A stretch of 64,000 bases of DNA from Mycobacterium sp. Root135 (lineage in GTDB: Bacteria > Actinomycetota > Actinomycetes > Mycobacteriales > Mycobacteriaceae), in NCBI RefSeq assembly GCF_001426545.1, contig NZ_LMEZ01000006.1:540220-604219 (forward strand). The letters are read 5' to 3'. Under the pieces are notes generated by a model. That model saw nothing but the letters and a program-made list of their open reading frames with translations. It was not told the origin of the DNA and searched no databases. The number at the start of each line of letters is the position of its first letter. The first letter of the stretch is position 1. Positions 27,439 through 34,777 of the stretch are shown here, piece after piece. Position numbers and translations under genes: made by a program.

Positions 27439-28869
27439 TTACTTGGACTCGTCGGCCTCGGTGGACTCGTCGGCTGCTTCGTCGGCTTCGACCTCGTCAA
27501 CCTCGTCCTCGTCGTCGGACTCGTCGGCGGCTTCGGCCCCGAGCGGGGTGGCGGGCCCGAAGAACTCGGTGGTGTCCACCTCGTTGCCCTCGGAGTCGGT
27601 GACGGACGCGCCGTGCACGACGGCGGCGATGGTCAGGCCACGGCGCACGTCGGCGAACATGGTGGGCAGCTGGTTGTTCTGCTGCAGCACCTGCAGGAGC
27701 TGCTGCGGCTCGATGCCGTACTGCCGCGACATGAGAACCAGACGCTCGGTGAGGTCGTTCTGCCCGACCTGGATGTCGAGCTCGTCGGCGACGGCGTCCA
27801 TCAACAGCTGGGTCTTGACGGCCTTCTCCGCGTTGGAGCGGTTGTCGGCGTCGAACTCCTCGCGGGTGCTGCCCTCGGCCTCGAGCGCCTCGGCGAACTT
27901 CGCCTCGTCGTGGTCGAGGGCGTGGATCGCGTTGTGCACGGTGTCGTCGACCTGGGCCTGAACGATCGCCTCGGGCAGCGGGACCTCGACCTGCTCGAGC
28001 AGGGTCTCCAGCGCCTTGTCGCGGATCTGCTCGGCCTGACCGATGCGCTTGGCCTGCTTGACCTGGTCGACCAAGCTCGCCTTCAGCTCGTCGATGGTGT
28101 CGAATTCGCTTGCCAGCTGGGCAAACTCGTCGTCGGGCTCGGGAAGCTCGCGCTCCTTGATGGTGACGACCTTGACGGTGACCTCGGCATCTTCGTTGGC
28201 GTGCGTGCCCGCGACGAGCTTGGTGGTGAAGGTCTTGCTCTCGCCGGCCGAGAGGCCCTTGATCGCGTCGTCGAGACCCTCGATCAGGTTGCCCGATCCG
28301 ATTTCGTGGGACAGGCCCTCGGTCTTGGCTTCCTCGACGTCCTCACCGTCGACGGTCGCCGACAGGTCGATGGAGACGAAGTCGCCGTCCTGGGCGGGAC
28401 GGTCAACGCCGGTGAGCGTGCCGAAGCGGGCCCGCAGGTTCTGCAGCTCGGTGTCGACCTCTTCGTCGTCCACCTCGATGGCGTCGACGGTGAAGGCCAG
28501 CGCCGACAGGTCGGGCAGGGTGATCTCGGGCCGGACGTCGACCTCGGCGGTGAACGTCAGGTCACCGCCGTACTCCTTGCTGGTGACCTCGATCTCGGGC
28601 TGCCCGAGGGGCTGCACCTCGGCGCTGGCGATGGCCTCGCTGTAGCGGGCCGGGACGGCCTCGCCGACGACCTGGTCGAGCATGGCCTGCTTGTCGATCT
28701 TCGACTCCAGCAGCTTCACCGGAACCTTGCCCGGGCGGAATCCTGGCATCCGGATGGTCCGGGCCAGCTCCTTGAATGCCTGGTCGAAGTCAGGCTGCAG
28801 TTCCGTGAACGGCACCTCCACGTTGATGCGAACCCTGGTCGGGCTCAACTTCTCGACGGTGCTCTTCAC
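27439..28869 (-). CDS. tig: trigger factor, ribosome-associated chaperone
   Basis: Cotranslational chaperone with prolyl-isomerase domain. 476 residues from GTG 28869, which has AGGAG seven to eight bases upstream. The ribosome-docking loop GFRPGKVP is near residue 44; the FKBP-like domain follows (DFVSIDLSATVDGE), then the helical arms, and an acidic C-terminal tail rich in Glu/Asp. The open frame upstream of 28869 reads through tRNA-Pro and is not coding. Same strand and order as clpP1-clpP2-clpX. Confidence 0.97.
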   Translation of the reverse strand: MKSTVEKLSPTRVRINVEVPFTELQPDFDQAFKELARTIRMPGFRPGKVPVKLLESKIDKQAMLDQVVGEAVPARYSEAIASAEVQPLGQPEIEVTSKEYGGDLTFTAEVDVRPEITLPDLSALAFTVDAIEVDDEEVDTELQNLRARFGTLTGVDRPAQDGDFVSIDLSATVDGEDVEEAKTEGLSHEIGSGNLIEGLDDAIKGLSAGESKTFTTKLVAGTHANEDAEVTVKVVTIKERELPEPDDEFAQLASEFDTIDELKASLVDQVKQAKRIGQAEQIRDKALETLLEQVEVPLPEAIVQAQVDDTVHNAIHALDHDEAKFAEALEAEGSTREEFDADNRSNAEKAVKTQLLMDAVADELDIQVGQNDLTERLVLMSRQYGIEPQQLLQVLQQNNQLPTMFADVRRGLTIAAVVHGASVTDSEGNEVDTTEFFGPATPLGAEAADESDDEDEVDEVEADEAADESTEADESK

Positions 28870-28921
28870 GGCGTTACTCCTTGCATGTCTGTGTCTTCTT
28901 CGACGGGTGTCGACGTTCCGG

Positions 28922-28995
28922 TCGGGGTGACAGGATTTGAACCTGCGGCCTTCCGCTCCCAAAGCGGATGCGCTACCAAGCTGCGCTACACCCCG
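28922..28995 (-). tRNA. tRNA-Pro (anticodon UGG)
   Basis: On the minus strand the cloverleaf closes with acceptor CGGGGTG / CACCCCG, D arm GCGC/GCGC, anticodon stem TCCGC/GCGGA with loop TTTGGGA (anticodon TGG) and T arm GCAGG/CCTGT around TTCAAAT. Discriminator A; CCA is not encoded. Confidence 0.95.
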
Positions 28996-29093
28996 TGCTT
29001 CACTGCCGTCGGAATACTACGGGCTGGCCTTGCGCGGGCATCAATTGGATTTGAATACGTCCTCGCCGGTACAGTCTCCCGTGCAGTGCTAAC

Positions 29094-29167
29094 GCGGGCG
29101 TAGCTCAATGGTAGAGCCCTAGTCTTCCAAACTAGCTACGCGGGTTCGATTCCCGTCGCCCGCTCCA
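29094..29167 (+). tRNA. tRNA-Gly (anticodon UCC)
   Basis: Acceptor GCGGGCG pairs with CGCCCGC; D arm GCTC/GAGC; anticodon stem CTAGT/ACTAG with loop CTTCCAA (anticodon TCC); T loop TTCGATT. Discriminator T and an encoded CCA end at 29167. A degraded copy of its 3' half and flank occurs at 34032-34103. Confidence 0.95.
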
Positions 29168-29436
29168 CCACGTACCAGCGCAGAGGCCGTCGAACGACAG
29201 TTCGGCGGCCTTCGTCGTACCTCGGGACGGCCGCTGAAACACCTACCGGATGTTGCAGGTGAACTCCCCTGCGACCAATGAGGCCCATGTTGCGCACGGC
29301 CTTTCACATCTCTCATGCGCGTCACCGTGCCGATGGGAACGATGACCGACACTCGCCCACGCAGTAGATGGCCCAACACCCACGGGCGAGGAGTACTAAC
29401 GCCGGCTCCGGCCGCTCGCGCCGGCCTGGTCTTCCG

Positions 29437-30285
29437 TCACTCGTTCCAGCCTGCCCGGACAGGATTGGTTAGGTAGCCGACTCCCTCGACACCAACTGTG
29501 ACCGTGTCGCCGGGGTGCATGAATTCCGGTGGAGTACGGCCGCCTCCGGTGCCGCCGCAGGTACCGCTGCTCATCAGGTCACCGGGCTGCAGCGTCACGG
29601 ACTGGGTGAGGAACTCCAGAAGCGTCGGAATGGAGTAGATCATGGTGTCGGTGGTGGTGCGCTGCTTGTAGACCCCGTTGACTCGGGTGGAGATCTCCAG
29701 CGGATTGGTGTTGGGGTCGGGCACCTCGTCAGCCGTGACGACGTGCGGACCCACCGGCGCGAAGGTATCCGGGCACTTGCACAGAGTGATCTGCAACGGT
29801 TCGCGGGCCATCACGTCGCGCGCGCTGACGTCGTTGATCATCGTGTAGCCAAAGATGTACTCGTGCGCGTCTTCGGCGCGCACCCGATAGGCAGGTTTGC
29901 CGATGATGACGCACAACTCGGCCTCCCAGTCGGTGTTCGTGTCACGGGTCGGGATCCGGATGGCTTCGTCGGGCCCGACGACCGCCGAGCGGAGTTTGGC
30001 GAAGAACACCGGCTCCTTGGGCGCTAGCCCGGTCTCGTCGAGGTGGTCCTGATAATTGCCACCTGCGAGAAGTAAGGAGGCAGTGGCACCAAGGGGAGCC
30101 TTCAGTCGCGTGGGGTGGACCAGGCGGTCGGGATTCTGACTGGCCAGCCGAAGCCGGTCCAATTCGTCGGATCCTGCTGTGATGAGCGCGGTGAGGTCGA
30201 CGTGGCCGGTTGGCAAGATGCCGCCGTCGAGTTGGATGCCGACGTCGCTTCGGCCGCGGTCATCCTGGTAGGCAACCAACTTCAT
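29437..30285 (-). CDS. fumarylacetoacetate hydrolase (FAH)-family protein
   Basis: A 282-residue member of the FAH fold used by hydratases, hydrolases and acylpyruvases. The N-terminal lid domain is followed by LLLAGGNYQDHLDE, the metal Glu pair in TDWEAELCVIIG, the Asp in INDVSARDVM, CPDTFAPVGP and SSGTCGGTGGGR. The position normally occupied by a lysine before the DTF motif reads CKCPDTF. Last gene of a three-gene operon (VOC, decarboxylase, FAH), 30 bases after the decarboxylase, so it likely acts on a dicarbonyl or acylpyruvate derivative of the same pathway. Confidence 0.88.
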   Translation of the reverse strand: MKLVAYQDDRGRSDVGIQLDGGILPTGHVDLTALITAGSDELDRLRLASQNPDRLVHPTRLKAPLGATASLLLAGGNYQDHLDETGLAPKEPVFFAKLRSAVVGPDEAIRIPTRDTNTDWEAELCVIIGKPAYRVRAEDAHEYIFGYTMINDVSARDVMAREPLQITLCKCPDTFAPVGPHVVTADEVPDPNTNPLEISTRVNGVYKQRTTTDTMIYSIPTLLEFLTQSVTLQPGDLMSSGTCGGTGGGRTPPEFMHPGDTVTVGVEGVGYLTNPVRAGWNE

Positions 30286-30315
30286 GTCATCTCCTCGTCG
30301 TCGGGTCCGCCGGCG

Positions 30316-31962
30316 TCAGCTGCCGTAGAGGGTGGCTAGGTTGTCGTGCAACCTCTTGGCCAAGGGTGGTGCCGCGTAGCGGTCGGTTACCACCTCGACG
30401 TAGGCACCGCCGTCGTGAGTCCTGGCCGTCGCCATCGCGTCGTCCAGTTCGCCGCAGGTGCTGACCCGGGCGGTATACCAATCCGAGCAGCCGAGGGCGG
30501 AGGGCAGAGCCGTGTAGTCCCACGGCGCGACGTCGTTGTAGGCAGTGTCGGGATTCGCGCACAGAAGCCGCTCGATGAGGTAGCCGTCGTTGTTGAGCAC
30601 GAAGATGATCGGTTTGAGCCCGCGACGGCCAAACTGGCCGACCTCTTGCACGGTCAGTTGATGCGCGCCCTCACCGGTGATGAGGACGACGCGTCCCGGG
30701 TGACCGGCGACCGAGGCGCCGAACGCCGCGGGTGTCGCCCAACCGATCGACCCCCACAGCGTCTGATTGTGGAAGGTGGCCCCCTTTGGGAGTCTGGCGA
30801 AGGCCAAACCCATTGACGCCGTGCCAGTCTCAGCCACGACGGCGTCACCTGGGGCGAAGAAGCGCTCCCAGCGCGGATAGAGGGCCTCGGCGGTGATCGG
30901 ATCGTCACCCGTCCCCACGACGGGTCCCATCGTCGAGGGAGTCGGTGTCGACACGGGGCTGCGGGTCGTGATTCGCCGGGTTAGTTGGGCGAGCATGTCA
31001 CGCATCTCGACGCTGGTGTAGATCGCCGATCCCACCCGCGTGACGGTGCGGCCAATGTCGATGGTGCGGTTGGGATCCAGAGCGGCGGTGAATGCCCCGG
31101 AGTTGAAGTCCGTCATCGACGTACCCACCCGCACCACCCGTTCGCAGGACTCGACGAAGGCTCCGAGTTGATCGTTGGCGAGCTTGCCGTCGTACATGCC
31201 CAGGTGCCGTGGGTGGCTCTCGTCGATGACGGACTTGTCGGCGAACATGGTGGCCACCGGCAGCCCGCTGGCATCGACGAATTCGGCTAGCGCGCCGCGC
31301 AATTGCATGCGCACCGCAAGGATGCCGGGCAGGATGCAGGCGGTGTTCGCGTCCTCCAACGCGGCAATGACGGCGTCGACGGCAGCTGTCAGGTTCTCTG
31401 GATCGCTTGCGGGTGGGTCGAGGATCTCCGCGCGTCCGAGGACCGGCGCGGTAGCCAGGTCGGCCGGAAACGCCATGTAGACGGGCTTGCGGTGATAGAG
31501 CGCGGCGGCGATCAATCGCTCGGTCTCCTGGGCGACGTTCTGCGGTGTCATGATGGCGCTTCCGCACACGACCGGCTGAGCCATCCGGTGAAACAGGTCG
31601 AACTCGCCATCACCCAGCGTGTGGTGAACCAAGGAGCGTGCGCCTTGCACCGGCATGGCGGGCATTCCGGTCAAGTGGAACACCGGAAGATTCTCCGCGT
31701 AGCTTCCCGCGATCGCGTTGATGGCACTGAGCTCACCGACTCCGTAAGTGGTGCTCAGGGCCGCGGCACCGCGCAACCGCGCATACCCGTCGGCGGCGTA
31801 CCCCGCGTTCAGTTCGTTGCAACACCCAATCCATTCAAGCCCGTCGGTGTCCACGATCGCGTCGTGAGCGGGAAAGGCAAAGTCACCGGGCACACCGAAC
31901 ACGGCGTCGATCCCGATGTCCCTCAAGCGGCGTAGTACGTGTTGAATGACGTTCTCTGGCAT
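30316..31962 (-). CDS. ThDP-dependent 2-keto-acid decarboxylase (pyruvate/indolepyruvate decarboxylase-like)
   Basis: A 548-residue enzyme with full POX/DC architecture. The cofactor-activating Glu is in CCNELNAGYAADGYARL; the His pair HHTLGDGEF at about residue 113 is typical of non-oxidative decarboxylases (PDC, IPDC, KDC). The C-terminal ThDP motif reads GEGAHQLTVQE with NNDGYLIER about 25 residues later, i.e. GEG where GDG is usual. Expected chemistry is decarboxylation of a branched, aryl or long keto acid to an aldehyde; the FAH and VOC neighbours suggest a catabolic role. Substrate unknown. Confidence 0.88.
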   Translation of the reverse strand: MPENVIQHVLRRLRDIGIDAVFGVPGDFAFPAHDAIVDTDGLEWIGCCNELNAGYAADGYARLRGAAALSTTYGVGELSAINAIAGSYAENLPVFHLTGMPAMPVQGARSLVHHTLGDGEFDLFHRMAQPVVCGSAIMTPQNVAQETERLIAAALYHRKPVYMAFPADLATAPVLGRAEILDPPASDPENLTAAVDAVIAALEDANTACILPGILAVRMQLRGALAEFVDASGLPVATMFADKSVIDESHPRHLGMYDGKLANDQLGAFVESCERVVRVGTSMTDFNSGAFTAALDPNRTIDIGRTVTRVGSAIYTSVEMRDMLAQLTRRITTRSPVSTPTPSTMGPVVGTGDDPITAEALYPRWERFFAPGDAVVAETGTASMGLAFARLPKGATFHNQTLWGSIGWATPAAFGASVAGHPGRVVLITGEGAHQLTVQEVGQFGRRGLKPIIFVLNNDGYLIERLLCANPDTAYNDVAPWDYTALPSALGCSDWYTARVSTCGELDDAMATARTHDGGAYVEVVTDRYAAPPLAKRLHDNLATLYGS

Positions 31963-31968
31963 CGGTTC

Positions 31969-32484
31969 TCAACTTCCCCGGACCGTGGGCCTCGGATGGC
32001 GCATGGGGGGCGCGTCGAGCCAGGGCCCCTCGGGATCTGGGGGGTTGGCCGGCATCGTTTGCGAGGCCAGCCCACCGGGTGGCTGCTTCATCAACCGGAT
32101 GAATTTGCCGTCGGGGTCGACGATCACGATGATCGGGCCGCCGCCTCCGGCGAGAACCGGTGAGTGCTCGACGCCGTGGGCGTCGAGGTGCTCAATCCAC
32201 TCGTCGAATTGTTCGTCGGTGTCGAGGGCGAGAACGATCAGGTCGCACTCGCGTAGCGCGTGCGCAGCGGCTGGTGCCCAGCGCAGTTCGATCAGGACCG
32301 AAAGCCCCGGAACCGCAAGCATCGTGGCGTACCTGGTTCCGCCACCGTCGACGTGGTCGAGTCCCGTCAAGTGATCGGCGCCGAGAACCCGTTGGTACCA
32401 AGCCAGACTGGCATCTAGGTCGACGACCGGAATCTTGAGGTGATGGAATCCGGAGAGACTAGGTGCCGACGACCGATTCGCCAC
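31969..32484 (-). CDS. VOC-superfamily (glyoxalase/dioxygenase-fold) protein
   Basis: A 171-residue protein with the two beta-alpha-beta-beta-beta modules of the vicinal oxygen chelate fold: FHHLKIPVVDLDASLAWYQRVLG, LSVLIELRWAP and a C-terminal PIIVIVDPDGKFIRLMK. His and Glu positions for a metal are present in the first and last strands. GTG 32484 has AAGGAGG about ten bases upstream. First gene of the operon, immediately behind the promoter controlled by the divergent TetR. Specific reaction cannot be named. Confidence 0.82.
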   Translation of the reverse strand: MANRSSAPSLSGFHHLKIPVVDLDASLAWYQRVLGADHLTGLDHVDGGGTRYATMLAVPGLSVLIELRWAPAAAHALRECDLIVLALDTDEQFDEWIEHLDAHGVEHSPVLAGGGGPIIVIVDPDGKFIRLMKQPPGGLASQTMPANPPDPEGPWLDAPPMRHPRPTVRGS

Positions 32485-32504
32485 GGGGCGCTTCCTCCTT
32501 AAAA

Positions 32505-32568
32505 CGAAACGAACGTTTCGCTTGGACCAAGGTAGCGCGATCGCGGGCGTACCGCAACGATCGTTTCG
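32505..32568. promoter_or_regulatory. TetR operator pair and operon promoter
   Basis: Two near-identical elements, AACGAACGTTTCG (32508-32520) and AACGATCGTTTCG (32556-32568), differ at one position; the first sits in a CGAAAC/GTTTCG palindrome (32505-32520). Between them on the minus strand lies TTGCGG (32557-32552), a 17-base spacer and TACCTT (32534-32529), a good promoter for the VOC operon. One copy overlaps the -35 and the other lies downstream of the start, the expected layout for repression. Confidence 0.6.
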
Positions 32569-32584
32569 CCTTTAAGGTGGTGGG

Positions 32585-33190
32585 ATGCCGAAGATCAGCG
32601 AGGCCGCACGCTTGGAAGTTCGCGCCAGCATCCTGGCCAGTGCATGGAAATGCTTCTCCAGACAGGGTTTTCATGTCACGTCGATGGACGATGTGATCGC
32701 CGAGACCGGCATGTCGTCCAGTTCGGTCTACCGATACTTCCGCAGCAAGGAAGAGCTCATCGACTCTGCCGCCCAGGACACCATGGCCCAGACGTACTCG
32801 TCGCTGGCCGCACTGCTCGAGCAGGAGTCGACACCAGGGCCTGCCGAGACGCTCACGACCCTCCTGGACAACCTGCGAAGCAGGCAAGGTGACGAGTACG
32901 ACCTGACGAAGATCGCCATGGCGACCTGGGCCGAGGCGCTACGGCGCCCCGAGATGCACGACGTCGTTCACCAGTTCTACGCCGACGTCACCAGCCTCTT
33001 CACGGAGTTGACTCAACGCTGGATGCGTGAGGGGACCTTGGCCGAGGGCACCGATCCGCATGCGTTGACGAGCCTGCTCGTGACGCTGATGCCAGGCATG
33101 ATCGTCATGAGCCACCTCTACGAACTGCCGACCGCCGAGTCACTTTCGCAGGGCATGGGCGACTTCGCGTCAGTCACGGGGTCGCGCTGA
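32585..33190 (+). CDS. TetR-family transcriptional regulator
   Basis: A 201-residue regulator with an N-terminal helix-turn-helix (FHVTSMDDVIAETGMSSSSVYRYFRSKEELI) and a C-terminal helical ligand domain (HALTSLLVTLMPGMIVMSHL). AAGGTGG precedes the ATG. Divergent from the VOC/decarboxylase/FAH operon with paired operator-like repeats between them; it probably represses that operon and itself. The inducer is presumably a pathway substrate. Confidence 0.88.
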   Translation: MPKISEAARLEVRASILASAWKCFSRQGFHVTSMDDVIAETGMSSSSVYRYFRSKEELIDSAAQDTMAQTYSSLAALLEQESTPGPAETLTTLLDNLRSRQGDEYDLTKIAMATWAEALRRPEMHDVVHQFYADVTSLFTELTQRWMREGTLAEGTDPHALTSLLVTLMPGMIVMSHLYELPTAESLSQGMGDFASVTGSR

Positions 33191-33270
33191 GTCCAGAGCC
33201 CAGGCGAGCTTGTTCAAACACCGCCCCGCCACGGCTAGCATCGAGCCAAACGACATTCCCGGGGGCCGAA

Positions 33271-33729
33271 ATGCATACACCCGATCGCGTCACCGAAGCC
33301 GCTGCTTGGCTCCTCGAGAGCGGCCATCGCGTTCTCCTCACGCTCACTGGCGGCCGGTACCCCCGGACCGTGATGGGCATGCTGACCGTCGAGTTGCACA
33401 CCGTCGGCCGCAAATCCGGCAAGCCCTACGCAAATCTGTTGACCAGTCCGGTCCACGACGACGCCCGCATCGTCGTGGTGGCGTCGAAGGGCGGCCATCA
33501 GGACCACCCCGACTGGTACAAGAACGCAATTGCCAACCCCAATGTGACCGTGACCGTGAACGACGAGACGCTCCCCATGCACGCCCGCACGGCGACCGCC
33601 GCGGAGCGTGCCGACCTGTGGCCACGGGTGGTCGAGGCATACCGGGGGTACGCCGGATACCAGCGCAACACCGACCGCGAGATTCCGCTGCTGATCTGCG
33701 AGCGCCTCGGGGCCGGCCCGGAGGCCTAG
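33271..33729 (+). CDS. Ddn-like deazaflavin (F420)-dependent nitroreductase-family protein
   Basis: A 152-residue split-barrel protein. Family motifs are LHTVGRKSGKPYANLLTSP and VVASKGG followed by HPDWYKNAIANPNVTV; a YAGYQRNTDREIPLLI segment ends the protein. Members use F420H2 to reduce quinones, nitro compounds or other acceptors in mycobacteria; the substrate is not predictable. It is a single gene after the TetR gene with no shared operator seen. Confidence 0.85.
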   Translation: MHTPDRVTEAAAWLLESGHRVLLTLTGGRYPRTVMGMLTVELHTVGRKSGKPYANLLTSPVHDDARIVVVASKGGHQDHPDWYKNAIANPNVTVTVNDETLPMHARTATAAERADLWPRVVEAYRGYAGYQRNTDREIPLLICERLGAGPEA

Positions 33730-34031
33730 CGCCGACGACGGCAGCGCGTGGTGACTCGAGTCGCGTTCGTCACGCGTGGGCGCCCGCGAAGAAGTCGAGC
33801 AGTTCGTGCGGTGCACGGTCGCCGAGACACAGGTCGGGCGACCGGTGCGTCGGTCTCGGGATTGCTCGGCTCAAGCGCGTTCGATCCCTCGGCCCGTCCC
33901 CTATCGGTCGCTCGCGCGTGGGCGAACCGACGCGGGTACGACGGCGGGGCGATGCCGATGCGTAGCGGCCCCGTAGCCGACCCGGGGGCCGCCGACCTAC
34001 GGCGCGATTTGGCTTGCACAGGCACGACAAG
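33730..34031. other. 302-bp gap at the end of the putative tRNA-associated island
   Basis: Open frames exist on both strands but read as low-complexity arginine/proline-rich shadows with no start signals or family resemblance. It may be eroded sequence. It ends at the degraded tRNA-Gly-like repeat. Confidence 0.5.
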
Positions 34032-34103
34032 AGTCTTCAACTAGCTGAGTTGATTCGATTTCCGTCGCCGCTCCACACGTAGCAGCCCAAGCCGTCATCC
34101 GAC
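34032..34103 (+). repeat. degraded copy of the tRNA-Gly 3' half and flank (att-site-like direct repeat)
   Basis: This stretch matches 29121-29198 (tRNA-Gly from the anticodon stem through the 3' end and some 30 bases beyond) at about 60 of 78 aligned positions with six short gaps, in the same orientation. Shared blocks include AGTCTTC, CTAGCT, TTCGATT, CCGTCGCC, GCTCCAC and GCCGTC. The anticodon and T arms are broken, so it is not a working tRNA. Confidence 0.7.
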
Positions 34104-34730
34104 CCCGCGTGCCACCACGTCCAGGTCGACGCAGCGATCCGCCGCGCGGACCACCCGGGCGTCGTGGGTGGCGGCGACGACGGTCGTGCCCGCGTCGGCG
34201 AGTCGACGCAGGTGCGCCGTGACGCCGTCCGCGGCGTCGCCGTCCAGACCCGTAGTGGGCTCGTCGAGCAGCAGCAGCGGCGCCTCCTGGGCGAACGCCT
34301 GCGCCAGCAGCACGCGCTGGCGCTGTCCGCCGGAGAGCTCGCCGAGGGTCCGGTGCCGCAGGTCGCCGAGGTCGAGTTCGGTCAGCCAGTGCTGGACGAC
34401 GGCGCGGTCGGCCGCGCCCGGGCGGCGGAACAGCCCGAGTCGACGCCAGCGCCCCATCATGACCGCCTCGGCGGCGGTGATCGGGAACGCGTCGGTAACC
34501 TCGCTGCGCTGCACCGCGAAGGCGACCTCGGCGGCGCTGCGGCGGACTGCGCCGCGGCGCGGTCGCTCGACCCCCGCGAGGAGGCTCAAAAGCGTCGACT
34601 TTCCCGAGCCGTTCGACCCCACGACCGCCGTGAGCGCCCGGGGCTCGAAGGACACCGTCAGGTCGCGAAACACGTCGGTCCGCCGGTAACCGAAATCGAC
34701 GCCGACCAGTCTGGGCGAGCCCTCGGCCAC
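34095..34730 (-). CDS. aztA: zinc ABC transporter ATPase, AztA type
   Basis: Nucleotide-binding subunit of a cluster A-I metal importer. Walker A VVGSNGSGKST, Q-loop region, signature LSGGQRQRVLL and Walker B LLLLDEPTTGLD are intact; H-loop ATHD follows. GTG 34730 (VAEGSPRL) gives 211 residues; ATG at 34757 (MTFIFNK) is the alternative but coincides with the Zur-like box. Divergent from the permease gene across the shared control region. Longer readings to 34997 lie over the permease gene and are rejected. Confidence 0.85.
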   Translation of the reverse strand: MAEGSPRLVGVDFGYRRTDVFRDLTVSFEPRALTAVVGSNGSGKSTLLSLLAGVERPRRGAVRRSAAEVAFAVQRSEVTDAFPITAAEAVMMGRWRRLGLFRRPGAADRAVVQHWLTELDLGDLRHRTLGELSGGQRQRVLLAQAFAQEAPLLLLDEPTTGLDGDAADGVTAHLRRLADAGTTVVAATHDARVVRAADRCVDLDVVARGVG

Positions 34731-34740
34731 GTCGCTCTTA

Positions 34741-34769
34741 TTGAAAATGAATGTCATTACTGGTACGAC
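34741..34769 (+). promoter_or_regulatory. Zur-like box inside a leaderless promoter
   Basis: TGAAAATGAATGTCAT (34742-34757) differs at two places from the Zur consensus core TGAAAATGATTTTCAT known in actinobacteria. The same bases form a promoter reading right: TTGAAA (34741-34746), 17-base spacer, TACGAC (34764-34769), with the permease ATG 8 bases later, which implies a leaderless message and zinc repression. Confidence 0.6.
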
Positions 34770-34777
34770 TGTACGCC

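Noticed and set aside
28870..28962. N-terminal extension of the tig frame
   Set aside because: It reads through tRNA-Pro (RRFKSCHPD-type translation typical of tRNA) and GTG 28869 has a strong RBS.
29119..29379. minus-strand ORF ending GDGNRTRVASLED
   Set aside because: The C-terminal part is the well-known spurious translation of tRNA-Gly; no other support.
33770..34030. 86-codon minus-strand ORF in the gap before the zinc locus
   Set aside because: Arginine/proline-rich with no RBS; only its last residues look protein-like, too little to call a gene or a pseudogene.
34032..34103. possible second tRNA gene
   Set aside because: Clear similarity to tRNA-Gly but gaps in the anticodon loop and acceptor end and no 5' half, so it is a relic.
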